A stretch of DNA of 64,000 nucleotides from Streptomyces sp. SAI-127 (GCF_029894425.1 NZ_JARXYJ010000001.1:8390501-8454500), one strand, 5' to 3'; positions 1 to 8,760 are shown, counted from the first letter of the stretch. Notes: a model not told the origin generated them from the sequence alone. Program-made: numbers and translations.

Positions 1-698
1 CCGACCGCGGCGCCACCATCGGCGGCGACCTGTACGAGGCCGTCGCCACGGAACACGGGGTACGGGTCGTGATGGGCGACGTCCGCGGCCACGGCCTCGC
101 CGCCATCGGTACGGCCGCCGCGGTCCTCGGCAGCTTCCGCGAGGCCGTCCACGACGAGCCCGAACTCGCCGGGGTGCTGCGCAGACTGGACCGCGCGCTC
201 GCCCGGCACCTGAGGGAGCGCGCCGAACGTGACGGCACGGTCGCCGAGGAGTTCGTCACCGTACTGCTGCTGGAGATCGGCAGGGACGGTGGGCTCAATG
301 CCCTCAACTGCGGCCACCTGTGGCCGTACCTGTTGAGTGGCACCAGGGTCGAGCCTCTGTCGTGTGCGGATCCCTTGCCGCCCCTCGGCCCTTTTCGGCT
401 GCCGTGGGACCTTCAGCCCCTGGAGTGCGGCCACCTGTTACCGGGCGAGACTTTGGTCCTGCACACGGACGGTGCGGAGGATGCGAGGGACGCTCATGGC
501 CGGTTCTTTTCCTTGCCGGAGGTACTTCGTGAGGCTGCGCGGGGTGCTCCCGATGTCGTCCTGGGTGCTGTATTCACCGCTCTCCTGAACCACACGGGCG
601 GCACCCCGACGGACGACGTCGCCCTCCTCGTGCTGAGAAACGAACGGCAACACTCAGCTACCTCGGGAACCGTGCGACCAGCCACGACGCACCTTTGA
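1..698 (+). CDS. SpoIIE-type PP2C serine phosphatase, 5' truncated by window edge
   Basis: The frame is open from base 3 to a TGA at 696-698, so only the C-terminal ~231 residues are visible and the true start lies upstream. The metal-site signatures of the SpoIIE/RsbU branch of PP2C phosphatases occur in order: GGDLYEA at bases 21-41, GDVRGHG from 75, HTDGAED from 462 and DDVALLVL from 612; their aspartates bind the catalytic Mn2+/Mg2+. In streptomycetes these domains usually follow PAS/GAF sensor or kinase modules and dephosphorylate anti-sigma-factor antagonists. The sensor half is outside the window, so no partner can be named. The next gene starts 195 bases downstream and is unlikely to be coupled. 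Confidence 0.9.
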   Translation, partial: DRGATIGGDLYEAVATEHGVRVVMGDVRGHGLAAIGTAAAVLGSFREAVHDEPELAGVLRRLDRALARHLRERAERDGTVAEEFVTVLLLEIGRDGGLNALNCGHLWPYLLSGTRVEPLSCADPLPPLGPFRLPWDLQPLECGHLLPGETLVLHTDGAEDARDAHGRFFSLPEVLREAARGAPDVVLGAVFTALLNHTGGTPTDDVALLVLRNERQHSATSGTVRPATTHL

Positions 699-829
699 AG
701 CCCACGGCCGGGCCACCGCACTGTACGAGGGGGAGCCGGCGGCCCGGCCGGCCTCTTGCGAGGTATTTCAGTCAACCGGGTGGAAACTCTCCGCGACAGT
801 GCGCACACCCTGCGGATTCGAGCACTCCG

Positions 830-846
830 TTCACACCCCGTGTGAA
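830..846. promoter_or_regulatory. Perfect palindrome upstream of the TPR regulator
   Basis: TTCACAC CCC GTGTGAA: 7-base arms around a 3-base centre, 46 bases before the ATG of the TPR regulator. A TAATCT hexamer at 858-863 could be a -10 element just downstream. Placement suits an operator, possibly autoregulatory. This is inference from position and symmetry only. Confidence 0.4.
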
Positions 847-892
847 GACGAACCCACTAATCTGACGGAACCGAGCCACCCGGGGGGCATAT

Positions 893-2233
893 ATGCAGCC
901 CAACACTCTGCTCGACGCGATCCTCGACGAAGCCGGGATCTCGCACGCGGGGCTTGCCGCACATGTGAATCAGGCCGGGAGGGCACGCGGCCTCGCGCTC
1001 AGGTACGAACACACCGCCGTGGCACGGTGGTTGAAGGGCCAGCGCCCGCGCGGTCAGGTGCCCGACCTGATCTGCGAGGTGCTCGCGGGCCGGCTCCAAC
1101 GCCCCGTCACCCTCGACGACATCGGCCTCGGCGTGCCGGGCGAACCCTCCGCCCCGCACGGCACCTCGCTGTCCGGTTTCGTCGAGCGGGCCACCGCCCT
1201 GTGGCGCTCCGACGAACAGCAGCGCCCGCACATCCTCGGTGCCCCCGCGGTCACCGGCACCCCCGCCGTCATGCCCGTGTGGGAGTGGGAGAACCCGCCC
1301 GAGGACGTCGACGTCTCCCGAGGCGGCCGGCACCGGGTCACCCACTCCGACATCGCGATGCTCCGCGCGGCCCGCACCCACTACGAGCAGATGTACCGCA
1401 AGGCCGGCGGTATAGCGACCCGCACCCGGATCGTCGGCTTCCTCAACGCCGAGGCCGCCCCGCTGCTGCGCGGCAGCTACACCGACGAGACGGGCCGTCA
1501 ACTGCACCGCGCCACCGGCGGTTTGGTCGCCGTCGCCGGGATCTGCGCCTACGACTCCGACGCCCACGGCCTCGCCCAGCGCTACTTCCACCAGGCCCTC
1601 AGGCTCGCCAAGGCCAGCGGCGACCGCGGACTCGGCGCGTATGTCATCGCGCTGCTGGTCAACCAGGCCCTGTTCATGCGGGAGTACCGCCAGGCCGTCG
1701 CCTTCGCGGAGGCCGCGCTGCGGGCCGCCGGCAAGCACATCACCCCGGCACTCGCCTGCGATCTCTACGCGATGCAGGCCAAGGCGTACGCCCACCTCGG
1801 CGACGGCACGACCGCGCTGTCCTGCATCCGGCGGGCCGAGCAGGCCGCCGAACGCATCCGGCGGGGATACGAGCCCGACGAGACCGGCTATGTCCAGCCG
1901 GGCCTCGTCAACGTCCAGGTGGCGGAGGCGCTTCTCAGCCTCGGCGAGCTCGCGGCGGCGGCCGCGCACGCCGCGGCCGCCGTCGACAACCCGGCCCACG
2001 ACCGGGGCCGGGTGCACCGCCTCGCCATGCTCAGCACGATCGAACTGCGTCAGGGCAACACCGACAAGGCGGTGGCCACCGCCGTACAGATGGCGGAACA
2101 GGCCCGGGGAATGGAGTCCCAGCGCCTGCGCGACAGACTCAGAGCGGTCCGCGAACATCTGGTCCGCAGCGGCTGCGCGGGCACCGCCGAGGCAGCCGAA
2201 CTGATCGACGGCGCACTGCGCGTACCGCTGTAG
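893..2233 (+). CDS. NsdA-like helix-turn-helix/TPR transcriptional regulator
   Basis: A 446-residue cytoplasmic protein. The first ~75 residues (MQPNTLLDAILDEAG...) look like the degenerate Xre-type helix-turn-helix found at the front of streptomycete TPR regulators; RWLKGQRPRGQ is typical. From about residue 160 onward it is a run of helical repeats with small residues at TPR spacing (for example YFHQALRLAKASGDRGLGAY). Proteins of this architecture, such as NsdA, repress development or antibiotic production; the ligand or peptide sensed by the TPR part is unknown. The ATG is preceded by a G-run (882-887). A palindrome sits upstream, and the Nudix gene follows 74 bases later on the same strand, perhaps co-transcribed. 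Confidence 0.75.
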   Translation: MQPNTLLDAILDEAGISHAGLAAHVNQAGRARGLALRYEHTAVARWLKGQRPRGQVPDLICEVLAGRLQRPVTLDDIGLGVPGEPSAPHGTSLSGFVERATALWRSDEQQRPHILGAPAVTGTPAVMPVWEWENPPEDVDVSRGGRHRVTHSDIAMLRAARTHYEQMYRKAGGIATRTRIVGFLNAEAAPLLRGSYTDETGRQLHRATGGLVAVAGICAYDSDAHGLAQRYFHQALRLAKASGDRGLGAYVIALLVNQALFMREYRQAVAFAEAALRAAGKHITPALACDLYAMQAKAYAHLGDGTTALSCIRRAEQAAERIRRGYEPDETGYVQPGLVNVQVAEALLSLGELAAAAAHAAAAVDNPAHDRGRVHRLAMLSTIELRQGNTDKAVATAVQMAEQARGMESQRLRDRLRAVREHLVRSGCAGTAEAAELIDGALRVPL

Positions 2234-2307
2234 GAGGGCACGCGTACGCCGACAGCCACAGTCCCTGCTGCGATATTGCCACTTACTCGACGGAAGGTGG
2301 CAGAACC

Positions 2308-2853
2308 GTGCAGTGGACGAAACAGAACGAACAAACTGTGTATGAAAACCGCTGGTTCAGCGTCAATCTCGCCGATGTCGAGCTGCCGGACGGCCGGCAT
2401 CTCGACCACTTCCTGATACGACTGCGTCCCGTAGCCGTCGCCACGGTGGTGAACGAGGCCAACGAGGTCCTCCTGCTGTGGCGCCACCGTTTCATCACCG
2501 ACAGCTGGGGCTGGGAGCTCGCCGCGGGTGTGGTCGAGGACGGCGAGGACATCGCCGTCGCGGCCGCCAGGGAACTCGAGGAAGAGACCGGCTGGCGACC
2601 GGGCCCGCTCCAGCACCTCATGAGCGTGGAGCCCTCCAACGGGCTCACCGACGCCCGGCACCACATCTACTGGGCCGACGAGGGCGAGTACATCGGGCAC
2701 CCCGTGGACGACTTCGAGTCGGACCGCCGGGAATGGGTCCCCCTGAAGCTCGTTCCCGACATGGTCGCCCGTGGGGAGGTCCCGGCCGCCAACATGGCGG
2801 CCGCGTTACTCCTGTTGCACCATCTGAGGCTCGGTCAGGACTCTCAGCCCTGA
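2308..2853 (+). CDS. Nudix hydrolase
   Basis: A 181-residue Nudix protein. The Nudix box is complete: G-x5-E-x7-REUxEExGU is read as GVVEDGE followed by RELEEETGW around residues 80-102, giving the metal-binding glutamates that cleave nucleoside-diphosphate-X bonds. The N-terminal half (RPVAVATVVNEANEVLLLW) is the usual Nudix sheet; the layout resembles ADP-ribose/NDP-sugar pyrophosphatases, but the substrate cannot be fixed from sequence. The frame is open far upstream (to 799), but that part is a shadow of the preceding gene. I chose the GTG at 2308 because GGAAGGTGG sits at the right distance (2292-2300) and homologous Nudix proteins begin with a short strand like QWTKQNEQTVYENRWF. Confidence 0.85.
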   Translation: MQWTKQNEQTVYENRWFSVNLADVELPDGRHLDHFLIRLRPVAVATVVNEANEVLLLWRHRFITDSWGWELAAGVVEDGEDIAVAAARELEEETGWRPGPLQHLMSVEPSNGLTDARHHIYWADEGEYIGHPVDDFESDRREWVPLKLVPDMVARGEVPAANMAAALLLLHHLRLGQDSQP

Positions 2854-2878
2854 TCCCCCACCCGAGCGTCCCGAAGCC

Positions 2879-3136
2879 TCAGTGGCCGACGGCCTGCCAG
2901 ATCGCCACGACGAGCGCGCCCACGGCGGTGATCGCCGCAACCGCGGGAAGCGGCCAGCGGGCGTGCTCCAGGGCGATGATCCGTGCGCTCAGATCGTCGA
3001 TCTCCTTGTCCGTCTCCTCCGTACGGTGACTGAGCAGAGCGAGGCCTCCCTCGACGCGTGCGTACGCGACATCGAGGCGGCGTCGTAACTCTGCGAGTTC
3101 TCCATGGATCACGGGATGCTCCGGTTCGGCGGTCAC
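2879..3136 (-). CDS. Small tail-anchored membrane protein with coiled-coil segment
   Basis: An 85-residue protein. The chosen GTG (complement of 3134-3136) has AAAGGAG 7 bases upstream; the longer frame to 3310 has no such site and crosses the terminator-like hairpin at 3264-3301. Residues ~10-55 are charged and heptad-like (ELAELRRRLDVAYARVEG, then EETDKEIDDLSARIIALEH), suggesting a short coiled coil. A single hydrophobic helix (PAVAAITAVGALVVAIW) follows at the extreme C-terminus, so it is likely anchored with its bulk in the cytoplasm. Convergent with the Nudix gene. TTGACT (complement of 3185-3190) may be its -35. I do not recognise a family; no function assigned. Confidence 0.7.
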   Translation of the reverse strand: MTAEPEHPVIHGELAELRRRLDVAYARVEGGLALLSHRTEETDKEIDDLSARIIALEHARWPLPAVAAITAVGALVVAIWQAVGH

Positions 3137-3263
3137 AAGTCCGCTCCTTTCCGTAGTCGTCACATCCCTTGCATGCGCATGAAGAGTCAACTCGCCTGGT
3201 GGGCGCGTGGGGAGAGTGTGCGACGGGCATATGCGGGCCCGGAGCGCACACGGTGTGTGAATG

Positions 3264-3301
3264 ACACGGGCCCGGCACTCGGAGGAGTGCCGGGCCCGTG
3301 T
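3264..3301 (-). terminator. Strong intrinsic hairpin
   Basis: A perfect 17-base stem (3264-3280 with 3285-3301) and 4-base loop. It lies 45 bases past the stop of the 3-hydroxyacyl-CoA dehydrogenase on the minus strand and is probably its terminator. No U-run, as is common in actinomycetes. Confidence 0.8.
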
Positions 3302-3346
3302 TCGTAGCACTGTGTCATCAGCACCCTGGAACGGACAGGGTGCGGG

Positions 3347-4222
3347 TCAGTCGTAGGTGTAGAAGCCCGAGCCGGACTTCCGGCCGAGCCGGCCCGCGTC
3401 GACCATGCGCTGGAGCAGCGGGGGAGCGGCGTACAGCGGCTCCTTGTACTCCTCGTACATCGAGAAGGCGACCGAGGCGACGGTGTCCAGCCCGATCAGG
3501 TCGGACAGCTTCAGCGGGCCCATCGGGTGGGCACAGCCCAGCTCCATGCCGTTGTCGATGTCCTCACGGCTCGCGATGCCCGACTCGAACATCCGGATAG
3601 CGGACAGGAGATACGGGATCAGCAGCGCGTTGACCACGAAACCGGAGCGGTCCTGGGCGCGGATCGCGTGCTTGCCGAGCAGCTTCTCGGCGAACTGCTG
3701 GGCGCGGGCCAGCGTGCCCTCGGACGTCGTGAGCGCCGGGATCAGCTCGACGAGCTTCTGCACCGGGGCCGGGTTGAAGAAGTGGATGCCGACGACCTGG
3801 TCGGGCCGCGAGGTGGCGACCGCCAGCCTCACCAGCGGGATGGACGAGGTGTTGGAGGCCAGGATCGCGTCCGGGCGGGTCACCACCTGGTCGAGCACCT
3901 GGAAGATCTCGGTCTTGACCTGCTCGTTCTCCACGACGGCCTCGATGACCAGGTCGCGGTCCGCGAACTCGCCGAGGTCGGTGGTGAAGCTCAGACGTGC
4001 CTGCGTCTCCGCCAGCTCGTCCGCCGTGATCTTGCCGCGTTCGGCGGCCTTGGTCAGGGAGTTGAACAGCCGGGTGCGGCCGATCTCCAGGGCCTCGCCG
4101 GTGGTCTCGGCGACCTTCACGTCCAGGCCGGCGCGGGCGCACACCTCGGCGATGCCCGCCCCCATCTGGCCGCAGCCCACCACTCCGACGCGCGCGATGT
4201 CTCCCGCCGGGAAGTCCGTCAC
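3347..4222 (-). CDS. 3-hydroxybutyryl-CoA dehydrogenase
   Basis: A 291-residue cytosolic NAD(P)-dependent dehydrogenase that interconverts 3-hydroxyacyl-CoA and acetoacetyl-CoA-type esters in fatty-acid or butyryl-CoA metabolism. The Rossmann loop is VGVVGCGQMGAG near residue 12; the catalytic-site signature HFFNPAPVQKLVEL is present; IPYLLSAIRMFESGIAS and LGRKSGSGFYTYD are typical of the C-terminal dimerisation domain. Length matches the single-domain Hbd/FadB2 family. I chose the GTG at 4222 because AAAGGGA lies 4 bases upstream; a GTG 8 codons earlier is possible. Monocistronic, divergent from the GH10-like gene, with a strong terminator downstream. Confidence 0.92.
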   Translation of the reverse strand: MTDFPAGDIARVGVVGCGQMGAGIAEVCARAGLDVKVAETTGEALEIGRTRLFNSLTKAAERGKITADELAETQARLSFTTDLGEFADRDLVIEAVVENEQVKTEIFQVLDQVVTRPDAILASNTSSIPLVRLAVATSRPDQVVGIHFFNPAPVQKLVELIPALTTSEGTLARAQQFAEKLLGKHAIRAQDRSGFVVNALLIPYLLSAIRMFESGIASREDIDNGMELGCAHPMGPLKLSDLIGLDTVASVAFSMYEEYKEPLYAAPPLLQRMVDAGRLGRKSGSGFYTYD

Positions 4223-4404
4223 TTCGTCCCTTTCGCTGATCTTCACCTGGTGGCAGGTCGGCCGTTGTCCGGTTCCTGCTCCGTTCGTGCACGTTACTCC
4301 CAAGTATCGATGATCGATCGTCGGGGTCCGACATCCGTCGGGCATTCTGGGGCGCGGAGACGATCCGTGACCGAGCGGATCCATGGTGTTGGGGGAGTGT
4401 GCAC

Positions 4405-5664
4405 ATGGGGCGTCTGTCGCGCCGGGCCTTCGCGTTGGCCGCGCTGTCGACCATGACCTCGGCCTCGGGAGCGGCGGCGGCACCGCGGCATCCGAGGCGG
4501 GCGGCGACCGGGATGCGGGGCGTGTGGCTCGCCACCGTGTCCAACCGGGACTGGCCGTCGAAGCCGGGGCTGACCGCCGCACAGCAGCGCGCGGAGCTGA
4601 TCGCCCACCTCGACCGGGCGGCGGCGGACCGCCTGAACGCGGTGATGTTCCAGGTACGGCCCACCGCCGACGCCCTGTGGCCCTCGCCGTACGAGCCCTG
4701 GTCGCAGTACCTCACCGGGACCCAGGGCAAGAACCCCGGCTGGGACCCGCTCGGCACCGCCGTGGCCGAGGCGCACCGGCGGGGCCTGCAACTGCACGCC
4801 TGGTTCAACCCGTACCGCATCGCCAACCACAGCGACCCGACCCGGCTGGCCGCCTCCCACCCCGCCCGCCGGCACCCGGACTGGGTGGTGACGTACGGCG
4901 GGAAGCTCTACTACAACCCCGGGCTTCCCGAGGTCCGCGCCTTCGTCCAGGACGCGATCCTCGACGCGGTGCACCGGTACCCGGTGGACGCGGTCCACTT
5001 CGACGACTACTTCTACCCGTACCCGGTGGCCGGCCAGACCTTCGACGACGACGCCGCCTACGACGCGTACGGCGGCGCCTTCCCGAACCGGGCCGACTGG
5101 CGGCGGGACAACATCGACAGGCTGGTCCTGGAGACCGCGGCCCGCATCAAGCGGATCCGGCCCACCGCACAGTTCGGCATCAGCCCCTTCGGGGTGTGGC
5201 GCAACGCCGCCACGGACCCGCTCGGCTCGGACACGCGCGCGGGCGTGCAGTCGTACGACGACAACTTCGCGGACACCCGCAAGTGGGTGCGCGAGGGCTG
5301 GATCGACTACCTCGTGCCGCAGCTCTACTGGAACATCGGTTTCGCCGCCGCCGACTACGCGAAGCTGGTGCCCTGGTGGGCGAAGCAGGCGCAGGGGAGC
5401 AGGACGAAGCTGTACCTGGGCGAGGCCCTCTACAAGGCGGGGGATCCGGCGCAGCCCGCCGCCTGGCAGGACCCCGCGGAACTGTCCCGGCACCTCACGC
5501 TCGCGCGCGACTGCAAGCAGGTGCGCGGACACGTCTTCTTCGCCGCGCGGGAGGTTTCCTCCGACCCGATCGGGGCGATGGCGCGGGTGGTCGCCGACCA
5601 CTACCAGGTGCCGGCGGCTTCCCCGCGCCGTGTCACCGGCCCATCTGCTGGAACCGGTGCCTGA
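4405..5664 (+). CDS. Tat-exported GH10-like glycoside hydrolase (GHL10/DUF187)
   Basis: A 419-residue predicted extracellular enzyme. The N-terminus GRLSRRAFALAALST carries a twin-arginine export motif followed by a hydrophobic stretch and an Ala-rich cleavage region. The mature part begins RGVWLATVSNRDWPS and continues with a (beta/alpha)8-like series containing FQVRPTADALWPSPYEPW, LHAWFNPYRI and VDAVHFDDYFYPYPV, the hallmark of the GHL10 family; HFDDYF may be near the active site by family analogy. Substrate unproven, probably a cell-wall-type polysaccharide. GGGGGAG is 7 bases before the ATG at 4405, so I prefer it to the GTG at 4399. The 3' end overlaps the convergent DUF1918 gene by 32 bases. 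Confidence 0.85.
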   Translation: MGRLSRRAFALAALSTMTSASGAAAAPRHPRRAATGMRGVWLATVSNRDWPSKPGLTAAQQRAELIAHLDRAAADRLNAVMFQVRPTADALWPSPYEPWSQYLTGTQGKNPGWDPLGTAVAEAHRRGLQLHAWFNPYRIANHSDPTRLAASHPARRHPDWVVTYGGKLYYNPGLPEVRAFVQDAILDAVHRYPVDAVHFDDYFYPYPVAGQTFDDDAAYDAYGGAFPNRADWRRDNIDRLVLETAARIKRIRPTAQFGISPFGVWRNAATDPLGSDTRAGVQSYDDNFADTRKWVREGWIDYLVPQLYWNIGFAAADYAKLVPWWAKQAQGSRTKLYLGEALYKAGDPAQPAAWQDPAELSRHLTLARDCKQVRGHVFFAAREVSSDPIGAMARVVADHYQVPAASPRRVTGPSAGTGA

Positions 5665-5833
5665 TCTCGGTGTCGGGGCCGGGTGAGCACACGCCCTCGT
5701 GCCCGTCCTCGAAGCGGACGCGGTACGGGGGGTTGCCCTCCTGACCCATCACTTCGACGATCTCGCCGACCTTGTCCTGCTGTCCGACCACCCTGCCGTG
5801 CTGGACAAGCTGGTCGCCCACGGTTGCACGCAT
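5633..5833 (-). CDS. DUF1918 protein
   Basis: A 66-residue protein starting MRATVGDQLVQHGRVVG. The short beta-rich sequence with EIVEVMGQEGNPPYRVRF and DGHEGVCSPGPD is characteristic of DUF1918, a small actinobacterial SH3-like fold of unknown function. The longer frame to 5854 has no better start. Its stop lies inside the 3' end of the convergent hydrolase gene. Confidence 0.85.
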   Translation of the reverse strand: MRATVGDQLVQHGRVVGQQDKVGEIVEVMGQEGNPPYRVRFEDGHEGVCSPGPDTEIRHRFQQMGR

Positions 5834-5927
5834 CGTCTGGGGCCTCCTCACCAAGTGCGGGAGCAGCGGTCCGTGGCCCCGATTTTACGGCGCGGGGACG
5901 CGGTTGGGACCGGCGCGTGCGCGCCCT

Positions 5928-6839
5928 TCAGCCCCGCGCCCGCTGGGTGACGGCGATGCACACGAGCACCGCCGCGGCCGTCAGCGGGGCGGCCACCGTC
6001 AGGTGCTCGCCGAGCAGCAGCACCGACCACACCAGTGTGAGCAGGGGCTGGGCCAACTGCAACTGGCTGGCCTTGGGGATCCCGATCGCCGCCATGCCCC
6101 GGTACCAGACCACCAGGCCGAGGAACTGCGAGCCCGCCGCCACCCACAGCAGCCCGGCGACGCTGTGCGCGGTGAGGTGCACCGGTTCGTACGACAGCGC
6201 GAGCGCCGCCGCGGGCACGCCGATCGGCAGGCACAGCACCAGCGCCCAGGCGATGACCTGCCAGCCGGGCATGACCCGGGCCAGCCGGCCGCCCTCGGTG
6301 TAGCCGGCGGCGCACACCAGGAGCGCGGCGAAGAGATACAGGTCGGCGGTGGTCAGGGCGCCTCCGCTCTGCTGCACCGTGAAGGCGACCACTGCGGGCG
6401 CGCCCACGAGGGCGGCCGTCCAGAACGTGCGCGAGGGGCGGGTGCCCATGCGCAGGGCCGACAGCAGCGCGGTCGTCAGCGGGAGCAGACCCACCACGAC
6501 GGCGGCGTGCGCGGTGGTCGACGTCTGCAGGGCCAGGGTGGTCAGCAGCGGGAAGCCGACCACCACCCCGGCGGCGACGACGGCGAGCCCCGGCCGGTCG
6601 CGGCGGCTCGGCATCGGGACGCGCAGCGCCGCCAGACAGCCCCCGGCGATGAGGGCCGCGAGGACGCTGCGCACGGCGACGAGGGACCAGGGACCGAAGC
6701 CCTCGAGGCCCCACGCAGTGGCGGGGAAGGTGAGGGAGAAGGCGGCGACGCCGAGGGCGGCCTGGAGGGTGCCGAAGCTCTTGGTGGGAGCGGGGACCGC
6801 TATCCCTGTCGGTGTGATAGCGCTACTCTGTACTCTCAT
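5928..6839 (-). CDS. EamA/DMT-family transporter
   Basis: A 303-residue integral membrane protein with about ten hydrophobic helices arranged as two EamA repeats (segment starting GVAAFSLTFPATAWGLEG, and the second half ending LLLGEHLTVAAPLTAAAVLV). DMT transporters move amino acids or small metabolites. The start ATG at 6839 shares the bases CATG with the divergent MocR gene, so the promoters must interleave with the coding starts. MocR regulators commonly control an adjacent transporter, making this its probable target. Substrate unknown. Confidence 0.88.
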   Translation of the reverse strand: MRVQSSAITPTGIAVPAPTKSFGTLQAALGVAAFSLTFPATAWGLEGFGPWSLVAVRSVLAALIAGGCLAALRVPMPSRRDRPGLAVVAAGVVVGFPLLTTLALQTSTTAHAAVVVGLLPLTTALLSALRMGTRPSRTFWTAALVGAPAVVAFTVQQSGGALTTADLYLFAALLVCAAGYTEGGRLARVMPGWQVIAWALVLCLPIGVPAAALALSYEPVHLTAHSVAGLLWVAAGSQFLGLVVWYRGMAAIGIPKASQLQLAQPLLTLVWSVLLLGEHLTVAAPLTAAAVLVCIAVTQRARG

Positions 6840-6852
6840 GCAAGAGCGTAGC
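6822..6852. promoter_or_regulatory. Candidate MocR/EamA divergent control region
   Basis: The two start codons overlap at 6837-6840. Around them are an inverted pair GCTAC (6822-6826) / GTAGC (6848-6852) and a tandem TACTCT at 6824 and 6831. The upstream TACTCT could be a -10 element for a leaderless MocR transcript. Weak evidence; listed because the genes leave no other room for control elements. Confidence 0.3.
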
Positions 6853-8301
6853 AGCGTCACCGAACTGGCAGAACAGCTGCGGAGAGAGCTTGACCGCTAC
6901 CCTCCGGGTGGAAAGCTCCCGTCGAGCCGGGCACTGGTCGACCGGTTCAGGGTCAGCCCGGTGACCGTCTCGCGTGCCCTGGCCCAGCTCGCCGCCGAGG
7001 GGCTGGTGGTCACCCGGCCGGGCGCGGGTGCCTTCCGGGCGGCGGCGCGCACCTCCGCCGCTCCGGCCGGGGACACCTCCTGGCAGGAGGTCGCGCTCAG
7101 CGCGGACGGCTCCGCCGACCTCGTACCGCGCTCGGTGGACGCGTCCGGTGTCCTGGTCTCGCTGGCCGCCCCGCCGCCCGGGGTGGTCGAGTTCAACGGC
7201 GGCTATCTGCACCCCTCCCTGCAGCCGGAGCGCGCGATGTCCGCGGCCCTGGCCCGCGCCGGCCGCCGCCCCGGAGCCTGGGGCCGACCGCCGACGGAGG
7301 GTCTGCACGAACTGCGCGAGTGGTTCGCGCGGAACATCGGCGGCGCGGTCACGGCCGCGGAGGTGCTGATCACCGCGGGCGGCCAGTCGGCGCTCACGAC
7401 GGCGTTGCGCGCGCTCGCCCCGCCCGGCGCACCCGTGCTCGTCGAGTCGCCCACCTATCCCGGCATGCTGGCGATCGCGCGCTCCGCCGGCCTTCGCCCC
7501 GTCCCCGTCCCGGTGGACGCGGACGGCGTGAAACCGGCCCTGCTCGCCGACGCCTTCCGGGCGACCGGCGCACGGGTGTTCGTCTGCCAGCCGCTGTTCC
7601 AGAATCCGACCGGCGCGGTGCTGGCCCCCGAGCGCCGGGGCGAGGTGCTGCGCATCGCCCGCGAGGCCGGCGCCTTCGTCGTCGAGGACGATTTCGTACG
7701 ACGGCTCGTGCACGAGGACGCCGGCCCGCTGCCGCGTCCGCTGGCCGCCGACGATCCCGACGGAGTCGTCGTGCATGTCGGCTCGCTGACCAAGGCGACC
7801 TCGCCCAGCTTCCGGGTGAGCGCCCTCGCCGCCCGTGGTCCGGTACTGGAGCGGCTCCGCGCGATCCAGATCGTCGACACCTTCTTCGTTCCCCGCCCGC
7901 TCCAGGAAGCGGCCCTGGAACTCGTCGGCTCCCCGGCCTGGCCCCGTCACCTGCGCACGATCTCGGCGGAGTTGAAGGCCCGCCGGGACACCATGACCGC
8001 CACCCTCCGTCTCGACCTGCCCGAACTCGCCCTCCCGCACATCCCGTCGGGCGGCTACCACCTCTGGCTCCGCCTCCCGGACGGCACGGACGAGACCGCC
8101 CTGACCTCCGCGGCCCTGCGCGCGGGCGTCGCGATCACCCCCGGCCGCCCGTACTTCAGCGCTGAACCCCCGGCGGGCCACGTCCGGTTGAGCTTTGCGG
8201 CGGTGGCCGGGGTGGGGGAGATCGCGGAAGGGGTACGGCGCCTCCGCACGGCCTGTGAGGAGGTGCTCCCGGCGAAAAGTGCTCGACTCCGGCTTCCGTG
8301 A
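6838..8301 (+). CDS. MocR-type regulator (GntR HTH fused to PLP aminotransferase fold)
   Basis: A 487-residue cytoplasmic regulator. Residues ~1-75 are a GntR winged helix (LPSSRALVDRFRVSPVTVSR). The remainder is a type-I aminotransferase fold: SPTYPGMLAIARSAG, CQPLFQNPTGAVL, and VGSLTKATSPSFRVSALA, where the lysine is the expected pyridoxal-phosphate anchor. MocR proteins use the PLP domain to sense amino-acid-like ligands rather than as an enzyme. Length is normal for the family. The frame is open to 6349, but ATG 6838 matches the family N-terminus. It is divergent from and overlaps the start of the EamA transporter it likely controls. Confidence 0.9.
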   Translation: MQERSSVTELAEQLRRELDRYPPGGKLPSSRALVDRFRVSPVTVSRALAQLAAEGLVVTRPGAGAFRAAARTSAAPAGDTSWQEVALSADGSADLVPRSVDASGVLVSLAAPPPGVVEFNGGYLHPSLQPERAMSAALARAGRRPGAWGRPPTEGLHELREWFARNIGGAVTAAEVLITAGGQSALTTALRALAPPGAPVLVESPTYPGMLAIARSAGLRPVPVPVDADGVKPALLADAFRATGARVFVCQPLFQNPTGAVLAPERRGEVLRIAREAGAFVVEDDFVRRLVHEDAGPLPRPLAADDPDGVVVHVGSLTKATSPSFRVSALAARGPVLERLRAIQIVDTFFVPRPLQEAALELVGSPAWPRHLRTISAELKARRDTMTATLRLDLPELALPHIPSGGYHLWLRLPDGTDETALTSAALRAGVAITPGRPYFSAEPPAGHVRLSFAAVAGVGEIAEGVRRLRTACEEVLPAKSARLRLP

Positions 8302-8319
8302 CCTGCCAACGTCACGCCC

Positions 8320-8760
8320 ATGACCGACACCCCGCCCCTCGCCGAGGGCTACGAGATCTCCACCGACCCCGACCGCATCGACGCCGGGCGGGTGCACCAC
8401 TGGCTGTCGACCGACGCGTACTGGGCGATCGGCCGACCGCGGGAGAAGCAGGACCGGGCGATCGCCGGGTCGCTCAACTTCGGGGTGTACTCGGTGGAAT
8501 CGGGGGATCAGGTGGCTTATGCCCGGGTGATCACCGATCTGGCCACTTTCGCCTGGCTGTGCGATGTGTACGTGGACCGGTCCGTGCGGGGCGAGGGGAT
8601 CGGTACGGCGTTGGTCGGTGCCGTGCGCGAGCACCTGCGGCCCTACGGCCTCAAACGCATTCTGCTCGCCACCCACGACGCCCAAGGGGTGTACGAGAAG
8701 CTGGGGTTCGCGCCGCTCGCCAAGCCGGATCACTGGATGGCACTCGTCTTCGGGCAGTGA
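8320..8760 (+). CDS. GNAT-family N-acetyltransferase
   Basis: A 146-residue single-domain acetyltransferase. The acetyl-CoA loop is VRGEGIGTALVG near residue 90, followed by LKRILLATHDAQGVYEKLGF, the usual beta5/alpha4 end of the fold. The acceptor substrate cannot be told from sequence. It begins only 18 bases after the MocR stop and may be co-transcribed with it. No clear ribosome-binding site precedes the ATG. Confidence 0.85.
   Translation: MTDTPPLAEGYEISTDPDRIDAGRVHHWLSTDAYWAIGRPREKQDRAIAGSLNFGVYSVESGDQVAYARVITDLATFAWLCDVYVDRSVRGEGIGTALVGAVREHLRPYGLKRILLATHDAQGVYEKLGFAPLAKPDHWMALVFGQ

Noticed and set aside
799..2307. Long in-frame N-terminal extension of the Nudix gene
   Set aside because: It is the +1 shadow of the TPR-regulator gene, Arg/Pro-rich without fold; a good GTG with ribosome-binding site exists at 2308.
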